A stretch of 64,000 nt of DNA from JAOPZW01 sp963806015 (GCA_963806015.1 CAWDWM010000006.1:744001-808000), one strand, 5' to 3'; counted from the first letter of the stretch, positions 36,344-45,453 are shown. Made by a program: numbers and translations. The notes: generated from the letters alone by a model not told the origin.

Positions 36344-37159
36344 ATGGACGTCGGCATCGGCCTCCCCAACACGATCCCGGGGACCGACGGGCGCCTCGTC
36401 GTCGAATGGGCGCGGCGCGCCGACGGTGGCCCCTTCTCGACGCTCGGGGTGCTGGACCGACTCGCCTACGACTCGATCGATCCGTTCGCCGCGCTCGCCG
36501 CCGCGGCCGGCGTCACCGAGCGCGTCGGCCTGGCGACGATGATCGCCATCGGCCCGCTGCGCAACGCCGCGCTGCTCGTCAAGCAGGCGGCATCGGTTGA
36601 CGCGCTGTCCGCAGGCCGCCTCACGCTGGGCCTCGCCGTGGGCGCGCGGCTCGACGACTACGAGGCCGCGGGCGTCGACCACCGGGGCCGCGGCCCGCGC
36701 CTCTCCGAGCAGCTCGCCGCGCTGCGCGACGGCGACGCCCTCGGCGTCCGTCCCGACCTGCCGCTGCTCGTCGGCGGCACCGTCGGCCCCGCCTTCGCGC
36801 GGATGGCGCGCTACGCCGACGGCTACGCGCACAACGGCGGCCCCCCGCGCGCATTCGCCCGCGCGGCGGCGAGCGCGCTCGCCGCGTGGAGCGACCTCGA
36901 CCGGCCGGGGCGCCCGCTGCTGTGGGGCCAGGGCTACTTCGCCCTCGGCGACGAGCCGATAGGGGCGGCGTACCTGCGCGACTACTACGCGTTCACCGGT
37001 CCGTTCGCGGAGAAGATCGCGGCCGGCAACCTCACCTCCGCGCGGGCGATTCGCGACTTCGTGCGCGGCTACGAGGAGGCGGGCTGCGACGAGCTCATCC
37101 TCTTCCCCACCGTCGCCGACCTCGACCAGCTCGAGCGTCTCGCCGAGGTGCTTGCGTGA
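36344..37159 (+). CDS. LLM-class (F420-dependent type) flavin oxidoreductase
   Basis: A 271-residue TIM-barrel oxidoreductase of the luciferase-like family. It starts VGIGLPNTIPG and contains TERVGLATMIAIGPLRNAAL and SAGRLTLGLAVGARLDDYEA, typical family segments. F420 or FMN use is inferred from family membership. It is the first gene of the seven-gene operon; the next gene overlaps its stop by 4 bases (GTGA). It could supply a reduction step in the ring-cleavage pathway. Confidence 0.85.
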   Translation: MDVGIGLPNTIPGTDGRLVVEWARRADGGPFSTLGVLDRLAYDSIDPFAALAAAAGVTERVGLATMIAIGPLRNAALLVKQAASVDALSAGRLTLGLAVGARLDDYEAAGVDHRGRGPRLSEQLAALRDGDALGVRPDLPLLVGGTVGPAFARMARYADGYAHNGGPPRAFARAAASALAAWSDLDRPGRPLLWGQGYFALGDEPIGAAYLRDYYAFTGPFAEKIAAGNLTSARAIRDFVRGYEEAGCDELILFPTVADLDQLERLAEVLA

Positions 37160-39288
37160 GAGTGCGCATCATCGGCGCCGGCCCGGCCGGCCTCTACCTC
37201 GCGATCCTGCTCAAGAAGGCCGACCGCACCCATGACGTCGCCGTAATCGAGCGCAACGCGCCCGACGCGACCTTCGGCTGGGGCGTCGTGTTCTCCGAGG
37301 AGACGCTCGGAGCGCTGCGCGACGCCGATCCCGAGAGCCACCTGCAGATCACCGACACCTTCGCGCGCTGGCCCGCGATCGACATCCACCACCGCGGGCG
37401 GGTGCTGCGCTCGCGCGGCCACGCCTTCTCGGCCATCCCGCGCAAGCTGCTCCTGCACATCCTCCAGCTGCGTGCGCGCGAGCTTGGCGCCGAGCTGCGC
37501 TTCGACACCGAGGTGACCGACGTCGCCGAGCAGGACGCGGACCTCGTCGTGGGCGCGGACGGCGTGAACAGCCTCGTACGCCGAACGTACGCCGCGGACT
37601 TCGGCGAGCGCGTCGCGCCGCAGGGCTGCAAGTACGTCTGGTTCGGCACCGACCTCGTGCTCGACGCCTTCACCTTCATCTTCAAGGCGACCGAGGCCGG
37701 GCTCGTCCAGGTCCACGCCTATCCCTTCGACGAGCACACGAGCACCTGGATCGTCGAGTGCCCCGAGCACACGTGGCGCCGGCTGGGCTTCGACGCGATG
37801 GACGAGGCCGAGTCGCTGCACGCCTGCGAGGCGCTGTTCGCCGAGGAGCTGCAAGGCCACCGGCTCATGAGCAACCGCTCGCTGTGGACGAGCTTCCTGC
37901 TCGTGCGCAACGAGAGCTGGCACCGCGGCAATGTCGTGCTGCTCGGCGACGCCGCCCACACCGCGCACTTCTCGATCGGCTCGGGCACGAAGCTCGCCAT
38001 GGAGGACGCGATCGCGCTCTCGCAGGCGTTCCTGCGCCACCCTGGCGACCTCGAGCGCGCGCTGGTGGACTACGAGCTCGAGCGCCAGCCCGTCGTCGAG
38101 CGCTTCCAGCAGGCCGCCGGCGACAGCGCGGCGTACTTCTCCCGCGTGGAGCAATACGCGCCCATGGAGCCGATGCCGTTCGCCTTCAACCTGCTCACGC
38201 GCAGCGGCCGCGTGACCCACGCGAACCTCGCCCAGCGCGACCCGCAGTTCGTCCGCGTGCTCGACGCGTGGTTCCACGGCGGCGTCCCGGGGGCGGTCGC
38301 GCCGCCACCGCTGTTCGCGCCCTGGCGTGGCCTGCGCAACCGCGTCGTCCGCGCCACCGCCGAGCCCGAGCGCATGCCCGAGCTCGCGCGCACCGGGGCG
38401 GGCCTCGTCCTCGCCGGTCCCGTCGCCACGACGCTCGACGCGCGCATCGCGCCGGACACCCCGACCCTCCACGATGACGAGGTCGCCGCCGCGTGGGCCG
38501 GCCTCGTCGACGACGTGCACGCGAGCGGCGCGCACGCGGGCGTGCTGCTCACCCACGCCGGGCGCCGGGGGTCGACCCGCCCCCGCGCCCGCGGCGCCGA
38601 CCTGCCGCTGCGCGACGGCGGCTGGCCGCTGATCGCACCCTCGCCGATCGCCTACGCGCCGCGGACGCCGGCGCCGCGCGCACTGAGCGCCGACGCGATG
38701 GGCAGCATGTCCGAGGCGTTCGCGGCGGCCGCCCGCCGCGCCGACGCCGCCGGGTTCGACGTGCTCGAGCTCGACATGGGGCACGGCTACCTGCTCGCGT
38801 CGTTCCTCTCGCCCGAGTCAAACCGGCGCGAGGACGAGTACGGCGGCGACCTCACCGGCCGCCTGCGCTTCCCGCTGCAGGTGCTCGACGCGGTGCGCGA
38901 GGCGTGGCCGCAGGAGCGCCTGCTCGCGGTGCGACTGAACGTCATGGACGGCACGCGGCACGGGCTCAAGCTTGCCGAGGGCATCGCGATCGCGCGCGAG
39001 CTGGCGGTGCACGGCTGCGGGCTGGTCCACGTCGTGGCCGGACAGACCGTGCCCGAGGCATCGCAGGCCGATTACCGCCGCGGGTTCCTCACCCCGCTCG
39101 CCGACCGCGTGCGCGCCGAGGCGCGCGTACCGACGCTCGTCGGCGGCTACCTGACCACCCTCGACGAGGCGAACACGATCCTCGGAGCCGGCCGCGCCGA
39201 CCTGTGCCTGCTCGACGTCCCCGACAGCGATCTCGAGCGCCAGGTCCTCGAGGCGCCCGAGCCGGCCACCACGGCGGCGCTGGCCTAG
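37156..39288 (+). CDS. fused FAD monooxygenase/OYE reductase acting on aryl-CoA (2-aminobenzoyl-CoA or salicylyl-CoA type)
   Basis: A 710-residue fusion. Residues 1-380 are an aromatic-ring FAD monooxygenase: IIGAGPAGLYLAILLKKADR, GADGVNSLVRRTY, and VVLLGDAAHTAHFSIGSGTK. Residues about 390-700 are an old-yellow-enzyme TIM barrel, with DVLELDMGHGYLLASFLSPE and SNRREDEYGGDLTGRLRF. This domain pair occurs in 2-aminobenzoyl-CoA monooxygenase/reductase (which hydroxylates and reduces the ring) and in salicylyl-CoA 5-hydroxylase. The neighbours (ligase, hydratase, RidA, no gentisate dioxygenase) favour the aminobenzoyl version. GTG 37156 overlaps the LLM gene by 4 bases. Confidence 0.92.
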   Translation: MRVRIIGAGPAGLYLAILLKKADRTHDVAVIERNAPDATFGWGVVFSEETLGALRDADPESHLQITDTFARWPAIDIHHRGRVLRSRGHAFSAIPRKLLLHILQLRARELGAELRFDTEVTDVAEQDADLVVGADGVNSLVRRTYAADFGERVAPQGCKYVWFGTDLVLDAFTFIFKATEAGLVQVHAYPFDEHTSTWIVECPEHTWRRLGFDAMDEAESLHACEALFAEELQGHRLMSNRSLWTSFLLVRNESWHRGNVVLLGDAAHTAHFSIGSGTKLAMEDAIALSQAFLRHPGDLERALVDYELERQPVVERFQQAAGDSAAYFSRVEQYAPMEPMPFAFNLLTRSGRVTHANLAQRDPQFVRVLDAWFHGGVPGAVAPPPLFAPWRGLRNRVVRATAEPERMPELARTGAGLVLAGPVATTLDARIAPDTPTLHDDEVAAAWAGLVDDVHASGAHAGVLLTHAGRRGSTRPRARGADLPLRDGGWPLIAPSPIAYAPRTPAPRALSADAMGSMSEAFAAAARRADAAGFDVLELDMGHGYLLASFLSPESNRREDEYGGDLTGRLRFPLQVLDAVREAWPQERLLAVRLNVMDGTRHGLKLAEGIAIARELAVHGCGLVHVVAGQTVPEASQADYRRGFLTPLADRVRAEARVPTLVGGYLTTLDEANTILGAGRADLCLLDVPDSDLERQVLEAPEPATTAALA

Positions 39289-40002
39289 ATGCGCCTCGCC
39301 GAGCTCACCTCCCCCGGCCTCGAGGCGCTGCGCGAGCGCCGGCCCGTCGCGCTGTGGCCGGTCGGCGCGGTCGAGCCGCACGGCCCGCACGCCCCGCTCG
39401 GGACCGACACGCTCATCTCGGTCGGGATGTGCGAGCGCGCCGCCGCGCGGCTCGACGATCCGCCCGCAGTGGTGCTGCCGGCGCTGGCGTTCGGCGTCAC
39501 GCGCTACGGCACGGCCTTCGCCGGCGCCATCGGGATCAGCGCAGCGACCCTGCGTGCGGTCGTGCTCGACGTCGCGGCGTCGGTCGAGCAGCAGGGCTTG
39601 CGCCGCCTGGTCATCGTCAACAACCACTTCGAGCCCGACCAGGTCGCGACGCTGCGCGCCGCGGCGGCCGACGCCGGTGCGCTCTACCTCGACCTCGTGC
39701 GCCGCCGCAACGCGCAACGGCTCACCGACGAGTTCCGCCGCGGCTCCTGCCACGCGGGGCGCTACGAGACGTCGCTCGTGCTCGCCGACGCGCCGCAGCT
39801 GGTCGACTCCTCAGCGGCCGACCTGCCCGCCAACGAGGTGGACATGCCGGCAGCGATGGCCGCCGGCGCCACCGACTTCCTCGCGATGGGCATGGAGCGC
39901 GCGTACTGCGGCGCGCCCGCGGAGGCCAGCGCCCAGGAGGGCCGCGCGACGTTCGAGACCCTGACCGACATGCTGGTCGAGCTCGTCCGCGCCGAGGCGT
40001 AG
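39289..40002 (+). CDS. creatininase-family amidohydrolase
   Basis: A 237-residue protein of the creatininase fold, which uses two metal ions to open amide or lactam bonds. Family features: WPVGAVEPHGPHAPLGTDTL near the start (metal-binding Glu, His, Asp) and VIVNNHFEPDQ (usual form VNGHGGN, so the second motif is divergent). It lies between the aryl-CoA oxygenase and the ligase with zero-base junctions on both sides, so it should belong to the pathway, perhaps in hydrolysing a cyclic or amide intermediate. The exact reaction is unknown. Confidence 0.82.
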   Translation: MRLAELTSPGLEALRERRPVALWPVGAVEPHGPHAPLGTDTLISVGMCERAAARLDDPPAVVLPALAFGVTRYGTAFAGAIGISAATLRAVVLDVAASVEQQGLRRLVIVNNHFEPDQVATLRAAAADAGALYLDLVRRRNAQRLTDEFRRGSCHAGRYETSLVLADAPQLVDSSAADLPANEVDMPAAMAAGATDFLAMGMERAYCGAPAEASAQEGRATFETLTDMLVELVRAEA

Positions 40003-41538
40003 ATGGAGCGCTTCAACCTCACGAGCTGGTTCGTCGATCGCCACCTCGAGGAGGGGCGCGGCGATCGCACCGCGCTGCTGTGCGGCGAGCGGCGAGTGAG
40101 CTACGCCGAGCTCTCCGCGCTCGTCAACCGCGCCGGCCATGTCCTGCGCGAGCTCGGCGTCCGCCAGGAGGAGCGCGTGCTGCTCGCGCTCTCCGACGGG
40201 GTCGAGTTCGTGGCCACCTGGTACGCCGCGCAGAAGATCGGCGCGGTCACCGCCGAGGTCTACACCTTCCTGCCGGTCAAGGACTTCGCCTACTACCTGG
40301 ATTACACGCGGGCCGGCGTGGTGGTGGCCGACGCGACCACGCTCGACCGCGTGCGCGAGGCGCGCGACGAGCTGGGCGACCGGCCGTGGCCGCGCGCGCT
40401 GCTGGCGGTCGGCGTCCCGCCGGACCAGCTGCGGGAGGGCGAGGCGAGCTTCGACGCGCTCGTCGCCGATGCCCCGGCCGCGCTCGACCCCGCCCCCACG
40501 TCGGCCGACGACATCGCCATCTGGAAGTTCACGACCGGCTCGACCGGCATGCCGAAGGCGTGCGTGCACCGGATGCAGACGCCGCTGCGCAGCTTCGAGC
40601 ACTACGCGCGCGGCGTGCTCGACATCCGCGAGGACGATCTCGTGCTGCCGGTCCCGAAGCTGTTCTTCGGCTACGCGCGCGACCTCGCGGCGCTCTACCC
40701 GTTCGGCGTCGGCGCCGCGGGGATCGTCTTCGCAGAGCGCTCGACGCCGGAGCGGATGTTCGGGCTCATCGCCCACCACCGGCCGACGATCCTCGTCAAC
40801 GTGCCGACGATGATCCGCGCGATGCTCGAGCAGCCCGATCACGACCTGTCGTGCCTGCGGCTGTGCACGTCGGCGGGCGAGGCGCTGCCCGAGGAGCTGC
40901 ACCGTCGCTGGACCGAGAGCTTCGGCGTCGAGGTGCTCGACGGCATCGGCTCCTCCGAGGCCTACCACATCTACATCTCCAACCGGCCGGGAGCCGGGCG
41001 CCCGGGGACGCTCGGCCAGGTCGTGCCGGGCTACGGCGCCCGGGTGGTCGACGAGGACGGCGGCGAGCTGCCCGAGGGCGAGACCGGCCGACTCTGGATC
41101 GAGGGCGACACCGCCGCGCTCATGTACTGGGACGCGCGCGAGAAGTCCGTGCAGACCTACGCGGGCGACCTGATCATGAGCGGCGACCTCTTCGCGCGCG
41201 ACGCCGACGGCTTCTTCCACTACCGCGGCCGCGCCGACGACATGCTCAAGGTCGGCGGCATCTGGGTGGCCCCGCAGGAGATCGAGCAGTGCCTCGCCGC
41301 GCACGCCGACGTGGCCGAGTGCGCTGTCGTGGGCTACGAGGAGGACGGCCTGCAGAGGCCGCGGGCCTTCGTCGTCGCGCGCGACGGCGCGACGGCCGAT
41401 GCCGCGGCGCTGCAGGCCCACGTCAAGGCGACGCTGTCGCCGCACAAGTACCCGCGCGACGTGCGCTTCGTCACCGAGCTGCCCCGGACCGGCTCGGGGA
41501 AGATCGACCGGCGCGCCCTGCGCGAGGTGCCCGCGTGA
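40003..41538 (+). CDS. benzoate/2-aminobenzoate-CoA ligase family protein
   Basis: AMP-forming acyl-CoA synthetase of 511 residues that activates an aromatic acid with ATP and CoA. The P-loop is TTGSTGMPKACVH; there are DGIGSSEAYHIYISN and YRGRADDMLKVGGIWV; the C-terminal catalytic Lys is in GSGKIDRRAL. The overall pattern is closest to benzoate-CoA ligases. It would supply the CoA ester for the oxygenase/reductase two genes upstream. The ATG directly abuts the preceding TAG. Confidence 0.92.
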   Translation: MERFNLTSWFVDRHLEEGRGDRTALLCGERRVSYAELSALVNRAGHVLRELGVRQEERVLLALSDGVEFVATWYAAQKIGAVTAEVYTFLPVKDFAYYLDYTRAGVVVADATTLDRVREARDELGDRPWPRALLAVGVPPDQLREGEASFDALVADAPAALDPAPTSADDIAIWKFTTGSTGMPKACVHRMQTPLRSFEHYARGVLDIREDDLVLPVPKLFFGYARDLAALYPFGVGAAGIVFAERSTPERMFGLIAHHRPTILVNVPTMIRAMLEQPDHDLSCLRLCTSAGEALPEELHRRWTESFGVEVLDGIGSSEAYHIYISNRPGAGRPGTLGQVVPGYGARVVDEDGGELPEGETGRLWIEGDTAALMYWDAREKSVQTYAGDLIMSGDLFARDADGFFHYRGRADDMLKVGGIWVAPQEIEQCLAAHADVAECAVVGYEEDGLQRPRAFVVARDGATADAAALQAHVKATLSPHKYPRDVRFVTELPRTGSGKIDRRALREVPA

Positions 41539-41593
41539 CGGCGCGTCATTGCTCGACTGTCATGACCGGCGACTCCCGAACGGAGCCCTCGCG

Positions 41594-42286
41594 ATGAGCC
41601 GCCGCGTCGTCGTGACCGGCGGCACGCGGGGCATCGGCGCCGCCATCGCCGCGCGCTTCGCCGCGGCCGGCGACGACGTCGTCGCGATCGGCCGCGCGCA
41701 GTGCGACGTCACCGACGAGGCCGCCGTCAGCGCGCTGTTCGAGCGCATCGGGCCGGTCGACGTGCTGGTCAACAACGCGGGCGTGGCCGGCAGCGCGCCC
41801 CTGGGGCGCACGACGCTCGCCGACTGGCGTGCCCAGCTCGACGTCAACGCGACGGGCGCGTTCCTGTGCACGCGCGCCGCGCTGCCGGGCATGGTCCAGC
41901 GCGACAGCGGGCGGATCGTCACCGTCGCCTCGACGGCCGGCGTCGCCGGCGCTCGGTACACGGCGGCGTACGCCGCCTCCAAGCACGCCGCGGTCGGGCT
42001 CACGCGCGCCGTCGCCGCGGAGGTCGCCGGCACCGGCGTGACCGCCAACGCGGTGTGCCCGGCCTTCGTGCGCACGGACATGACGCGCGAGTCGGTTCGA
42101 CGGATCGCCGCCACGACGGGCCGCAGCGAGGCCGAGGGCGAGGCCGCACTCGCGGCCGCCTCGCCGCTCGGGCGCCTGCTCGAGCCCGACGAGGTCGCCT
42201 TCGCGGTGGCCTTCCTCGCCGCGCCCGAGGCCGGAGCCATCAACGGACAGACGCTCATCCTCGACGGAGGAGGGATCCAGGCATGA
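41594..42286 (+). CDS. SDR-family dehydrogenase (3-hydroxyacyl-CoA type)
   Basis: A 230-residue short-chain dehydrogenase/reductase. NAD(P)-binding TGGTRGIGAAIA; NNAG motif VLVNNAGVAG; catalytic Ser region VTVASTAGV and Y-x3-K in YTAAYAASKHAA. The ending INGQTLILDGGGI is typical. In this operon it probably oxidises a 3-hydroxyacyl-CoA formed by the following hydratase. The enoyl-CoA hydratase start overlaps its stop by 4 bases. Confidence 0.92.
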   Translation: MSRRVVVTGGTRGIGAAIAARFAAAGDDVVAIGRAQCDVTDEAAVSALFERIGPVDVLVNNAGVAGSAPLGRTTLADWRAQLDVNATGAFLCTRAALPGMVQRDSGRIVTVASTAGVAGARYTAAYAASKHAAVGLTRAVAAEVAGTGVTANAVCPAFVRTDMTRESVRRIAATTGRSEAEGEAALAAASPLGRLLEPDEVAFAVAFLAAPEAGAINGQTLILDGGGIQA

Positions 42287-43110
42287 CCCCGTTCCGGGCC
42301 TCGCCCAGCATCACGGAGACCTGGCAGCACTTCGACTTCGCCGTCGCCGACGGCGTCGCCACGCTGACCTTCAATCGCCCGGACAAGCTCAACGCGCTGA
42401 CGTTCGACGTCTACGCCGACCTGCGCGACCTGCTCGCCGAGCTGCCGCACCGCGGCGACGCGCGCGTGCTCGTCATCACCGGCGCGGGGCGCGGCTTCTG
42501 CTCGGGCGGCGACGTCGAGGAGATCATCGGCGAGCTTCAGCGCATGGAGACCGCCGAGCTGCTCGAGTTCACGCGCATGACCGGCGCCGTGGTCAAGGCG
42601 CTGCGCGAGTGCCCGCTGCCGGTCGTCGCGGCGATCAACGGCGTCGCGGCCGGTGCCGGCTCGGTGATCGCGCTGGCCAGCGACTTCCGCCTGCTGGCGC
42701 GGTCGGCGTCGTTCGCGTTCCTCTTCACCAGGGTCGGCCTTTCCGGCGCCGACATGGGGTCGGCCTACCTGCTGCCGCGGATCGTCGGGCTCGGCCGCGC
42801 GACCGAGCTCCTCGTGCTGGGCGACAAGGTCTCCGCCGAGCGGGCGGAGCTGATCGGGCTCGCGACGCAGGTCGTCGACGACGACGAGCTACCCGTCGTG
42901 GCGCAGGCACTCGCGCGCCGCCTGGCCGACGGGCCCGCGCTGGCCTACTCGACCACGAAGGTCATGCTCACGCGCGAGCTCGACATGAGCCTCGGCAGCG
43001 CGATCGAGATGGAGGCCCTGACGCAGGCGCTGCTGATGGGCAGCCGCGACCACGGCGAGTTCTACGCCGCGTGGAGCGAGGGCCGCAAGCCGGCGTGGAG
43101 CGGGCGATGA
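42283..43110 (+). CDS. enoyl-CoA hydratase/isomerase family protein
   Basis: Crotonase-fold protein of 275 residues. Oxyanion-hole segments are TFNRPDKLNALTFDVYADL and GAGRGFCSGGDVEEI. AAINGVAAGAGSVIALASDF and FTRVGLSGADMGSAYLLPR follow; the Asp of GADMGS sits where the catalytic Glu is often found. It should hydrate or open the modified ring CoA ester. It overlaps the SDR gene and RidA by 4 bases each. Confidence 0.92.
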   Translation: MTPFRASPSITETWQHFDFAVADGVATLTFNRPDKLNALTFDVYADLRDLLAELPHRGDARVLVITGAGRGFCSGGDVEEIIGELQRMETAELLEFTRMTGAVVKALRECPLPVVAAINGVAAGAGSVIALASDFRLLARSASFAFLFTRVGLSGADMGSAYLLPRIVGLGRATELLVLGDKVSAERAELIGLATQVVDDDELPVVAQALARRLADGPALAYSTTKVMLTRELDMSLGSAIEMEALTQALLMGSRDHGEFYAAWSEGRKPAWSGR

Positions 43111-43508
43111 GCAACGAGATCGTCACCGCGCCCGAGCTCGCGCCGCCGGTCGGCTACGCCCACGCGGTCATCGGCGCGCGGGGCGGGCGCACCGTCTACC
43201 TCGGCGGCCAGACCGCGCTGGGTGCCGACGGCGCGATCCACGGCGACACGCTCGCCGAGCAGTTCGACGTCGCCGCGGGCAACGTCGTCGCGGCGCTGCG
43301 AGCCGCCGGTGGGGCGCCCGAGGACCTCGTGCAGATGCTCGTCTTCGTCACCGACGTCGCGGAGTACAAGGCGTCGCTGCGCGATCTCGGCGAGGTCTGG
43401 AAGCGCCGCTTCGGCCGCCGCTACCCGGCGATCGCCCTGCTGGGCGTGAGCGCGCTGTTCGACGAAGCCGCGCGGGTCGAGCTCGTCGGCACGGCGGTGA
43501 TCGCCTAG
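43107..43508 (+). CDS. RidA-family (YjgF/UK114) enamine/imine deaminase
   Basis: A 133-residue trimeric-fold protein. Characteristic segments: TVYLGGQTALGADGAIHG, VAALRAAGGAPEDLVQ, and the ending PAIALLGVSALFDEAARVELVGTAV. The usual catalytic Arg of RidA is not obvious (RYPAIALLGV in place of RxxV...), so it may be a variant subgroup. RidA proteins hydrolyse enamines/imines to ketones plus ammonia, the step needed to remove an amino group from a 2-amino-ene CoA ester. It is the last gene of the operon. Confidence 0.9.
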   Translation: MSNEIVTAPELAPPVGYAHAVIGARGGRTVYLGGQTALGADGAIHGDTLAEQFDVAAGNVVAALRAAGGAPEDLVQMLVFVTDVAEYKASLRDLGEVWKRRFGRRYPAIALLGVSALFDEAARVELVGTAVIA

Positions 43509-43530
43509 CTATAGCTAGCTAAGCTAGCTA
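43507..43530. repeat. AGCT/TAGCTA repeat before the glycosyltransferase gene
   Basis: The 24 bases before ATG 43531 are almost entirely repeats of AGCTA (CTAGCTA, TAGCTAGCT, AAGCTAGCTA), forming overlapping palindromes. There is no ribosome-binding site. The core resembles the CTAGTTAGCTAG core of the operator at 49346 upstream of the GntR gene, so it may be a regulator site. Confidence 0.4.
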
Positions 43531-44694
43531 ATGCGGATACTCGCCGCGTGCTCGCTCGGCGGCGCGGGCCACTTCAACCCGCTCGTGCCGTTTCTGCGCG
43601 CGGCTCGCCGCCGCGGAGACGAGGTCCTCACGGTGGCGCCGCCGGCGTTGCGCGAGATGGTCGAGTCGGCCGGCTTCCCGTTCCGGGCCGGTGGTGAGCC
43701 GCCCGAGGAGCAGGTCGCGGCGATCAGGGAGCGCCTGCCGGTCGTCCCGGCGGCCGAAGCGTCGGTGCTGGGCAACCGCGAGCTGTTCGGTCGGCTGGCG
43801 ACCGTCGCGATGCTGGCGGGGATGGAGGATGCATGGGGCGACTGGGGTCCCGAGCTGGTGCTGCGCGACCCGACCGAGTACGCCTCGGCGGTGCTCGCGG
43901 CCCGGACACGAACGCCGGTCGCCCAGGTGGCGATCTCGCTGGCCGAGGCCGAGGCCGGCTCGATCGCCGTGGCCGCCCCCGCGCTGGAGGAGCACCGCCA
44001 GGGCCTGGTCTCCGAGCTGCGAGCTGCGCCCTACCTGACGCGATTCCCGGCGTCGCTGGACCCGTCGCCCTTTGCGGACACGATCCGGTTTCATGAGCCT
44101 CGCGAACCGCCGGTCGCGCTGCCGGACTGGTGGGGCGGATCGGACGCGCCGCTGATCTACCTGACCTTCGGCACGGTCCTGGGCCACATGTCGATCGCCG
44201 CCGGGACCTACGCGATGGCGCTGAGGGCGGTCGCGCGCCTGAGCGCACGGGTGCTGCTGACCGTCGGCCGTCGCTTCGACGCCTCGACGCTGGGCCCGGT
44301 CCCGGCCAACGTCCACGTGGAGCCCTGGATCGACCAGGCGCGGGTGCTCGACCATGCCCAGCTGGTGGTCTGCCATGGCGGCTCGGGGACCACCCTCGCC
44401 GCGTTGGCGGCCGGCGTGCCGCTGGTCATGGTGCCGCTGTTTGCCGACCAGTTCGAGAACGCTCGACGGGTCGCGCAAGCAGGAGCCGGACGCGTCGTGG
44501 AAACCCGGGTGCCGGAGATCACCGAGGGCATCCACGACGTGCTCGGGGACGTCACTTACCGCGACCGGGCGCGCGACATCGCCGCCGAGATGGCGGCCAC
44601 GCCGACCGTCGAGGACGTCCTGGCGCGGCCGCCCGCCTCTACCGACTCGAGTGCACGCGAGCGTCGGCCTGCAGGATCGGAGACGAAGGCCTGA
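43531..44694 (+). CDS. UDP-glycosyltransferase (GT1, macrolide-glycosyltransferase-like)
   Basis: A 387-residue GT-B fold enzyme. The N-terminal acceptor domain begins CSLGGAGHFNPLVPFLRAA. The C-terminal nucleotide-sugar domain has YLTFGTVLG, then VEPWIDQARVLDHAQLVVCHGGSGTT and GVPLVMVPLFADQFENARRV, the GT1 donor-binding pattern. Family members glycosylate macrolides or other natural products, either for detoxification or biosynthesis. The next gene clusters include an ABC-F resistance-type protein. Its 3' end overlaps the convergent membrane protein gene by 56 bases. Confidence 0.9.
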   Translation: MRILAACSLGGAGHFNPLVPFLRAARRRGDEVLTVAPPALREMVESAGFPFRAGGEPPEEQVAAIRERLPVVPAAEASVLGNRELFGRLATVAMLAGMEDAWGDWGPELVLRDPTEYASAVLAARTRTPVAQVAISLAEAEAGSIAVAAPALEEHRQGLVSELRAAPYLTRFPASLDPSPFADTIRFHEPREPPVALPDWWGGSDAPLIYLTFGTVLGHMSIAAGTYAMALRAVARLSARVLLTVGRRFDASTLGPVPANVHVEPWIDQARVLDHAQLVVCHGGSGTTLAALAAGVPLVMVPLFADQFENARRVAQAGAGRVVETRVPEITEGIHDVLGDVTYRDRARDIAAEMAATPTVEDVLARPPASTDSSARERRPAGSETKA

Positions 44695-45349
44695 AGCCCT
44701 TGAAGGTGCAGTAGAGGCCGAGGAACAGCTCCCACAGGAACTCCGGGATCGTTGCGACCCCTTGCAGGGAGCGCAGCGTGCTACTCGGGTCGTTTCCGGT
44801 GAACATCACGGCCGTCCCGGACGCGATGATCAGCGGCCCGCCGATGAGTCCGAGCCATGCGGCCCGTCGCGGCACGAGTTCGGAGCGGTACATCAGGTAG
44901 CCGAGAATCAGCCCGTTCCCCCAGCCGACCACCCAGCCCGGGCCGAGGAGGAACGTCCAGTCCTTGATCGCCGCGAGCGTATAGGCGACCGTGCCTTCAG
45001 CCACGCCCGCAGTCTCTTGGCGCAGCGTGACGATGCCAAGGACGCAGAGGATGCCGACGAGGATGAACGTGCATTCGACCAGCCGCGCGGTCACGTAGCC
45101 GATCGCCCCCTCTTCGCTCTGTCGTCTGACGATCGGGACGATCACGACCGCGGTGCCGATGTTCGCGATGATGAGCAGCAGCTCCAGCAGGGCTCCGAAG
45201 ATGATCTGGCCGTCGTGCCCGGAACCCGCGATGTAGCCGACGGGATCGTCGAGTACAGGCTGGTACAGCAGCAGGGCCGGGATCGACGTGGCGAACGTGA
45301 TGAGGTAGAGCACGCCGAAGGCTCGCGCTCGCTTCTGATCCAGCGCCAT
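44639..45349 (-). CDS. DUF4386 integral membrane protein
   Basis: A 236-residue protein with six hydrophobic segments. Near the N-terminus is LYLITFATSIPALLLYQPV, and later GWGNGLILGYLMYRSELVPR and LGLIGGPLIIASG, matching what I know of DUF4386. The function is unknown. ATG 45349 is chosen because AAGGGG lies about 7 bases upstream. It converges with the glycosyltransferase gene. Confidence 0.85.
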   Translation of the reverse strand: MALDQKRARAFGVLYLITFATSIPALLLYQPVLDDPVGYIAGSGHDGQIIFGALLELLLIIANIGTAVVIVPIVRRQSEEGAIGYVTARLVECTFILVGILCVLGIVTLRQETAGVAEGTVAYTLAAIKDWTFLLGPGWVVGWGNGLILGYLMYRSELVPRRAAWLGLIGGPLIIASGTAVMFTGNDPSSTLRSLQGVATIPEFLWELFLGLYCTFKGFRPSSPILQADARVHSSR

Positions 45350-45453
45350 CCTCAGACCCCTTGCCTTTCCCCGGCGATGGCAGCAGCAGGCGGATTCCCA
45401 CGCCACTCGTTGACCGGCTAGGAGGCGAACCTATCGGCCGCAGACCGAACGGG

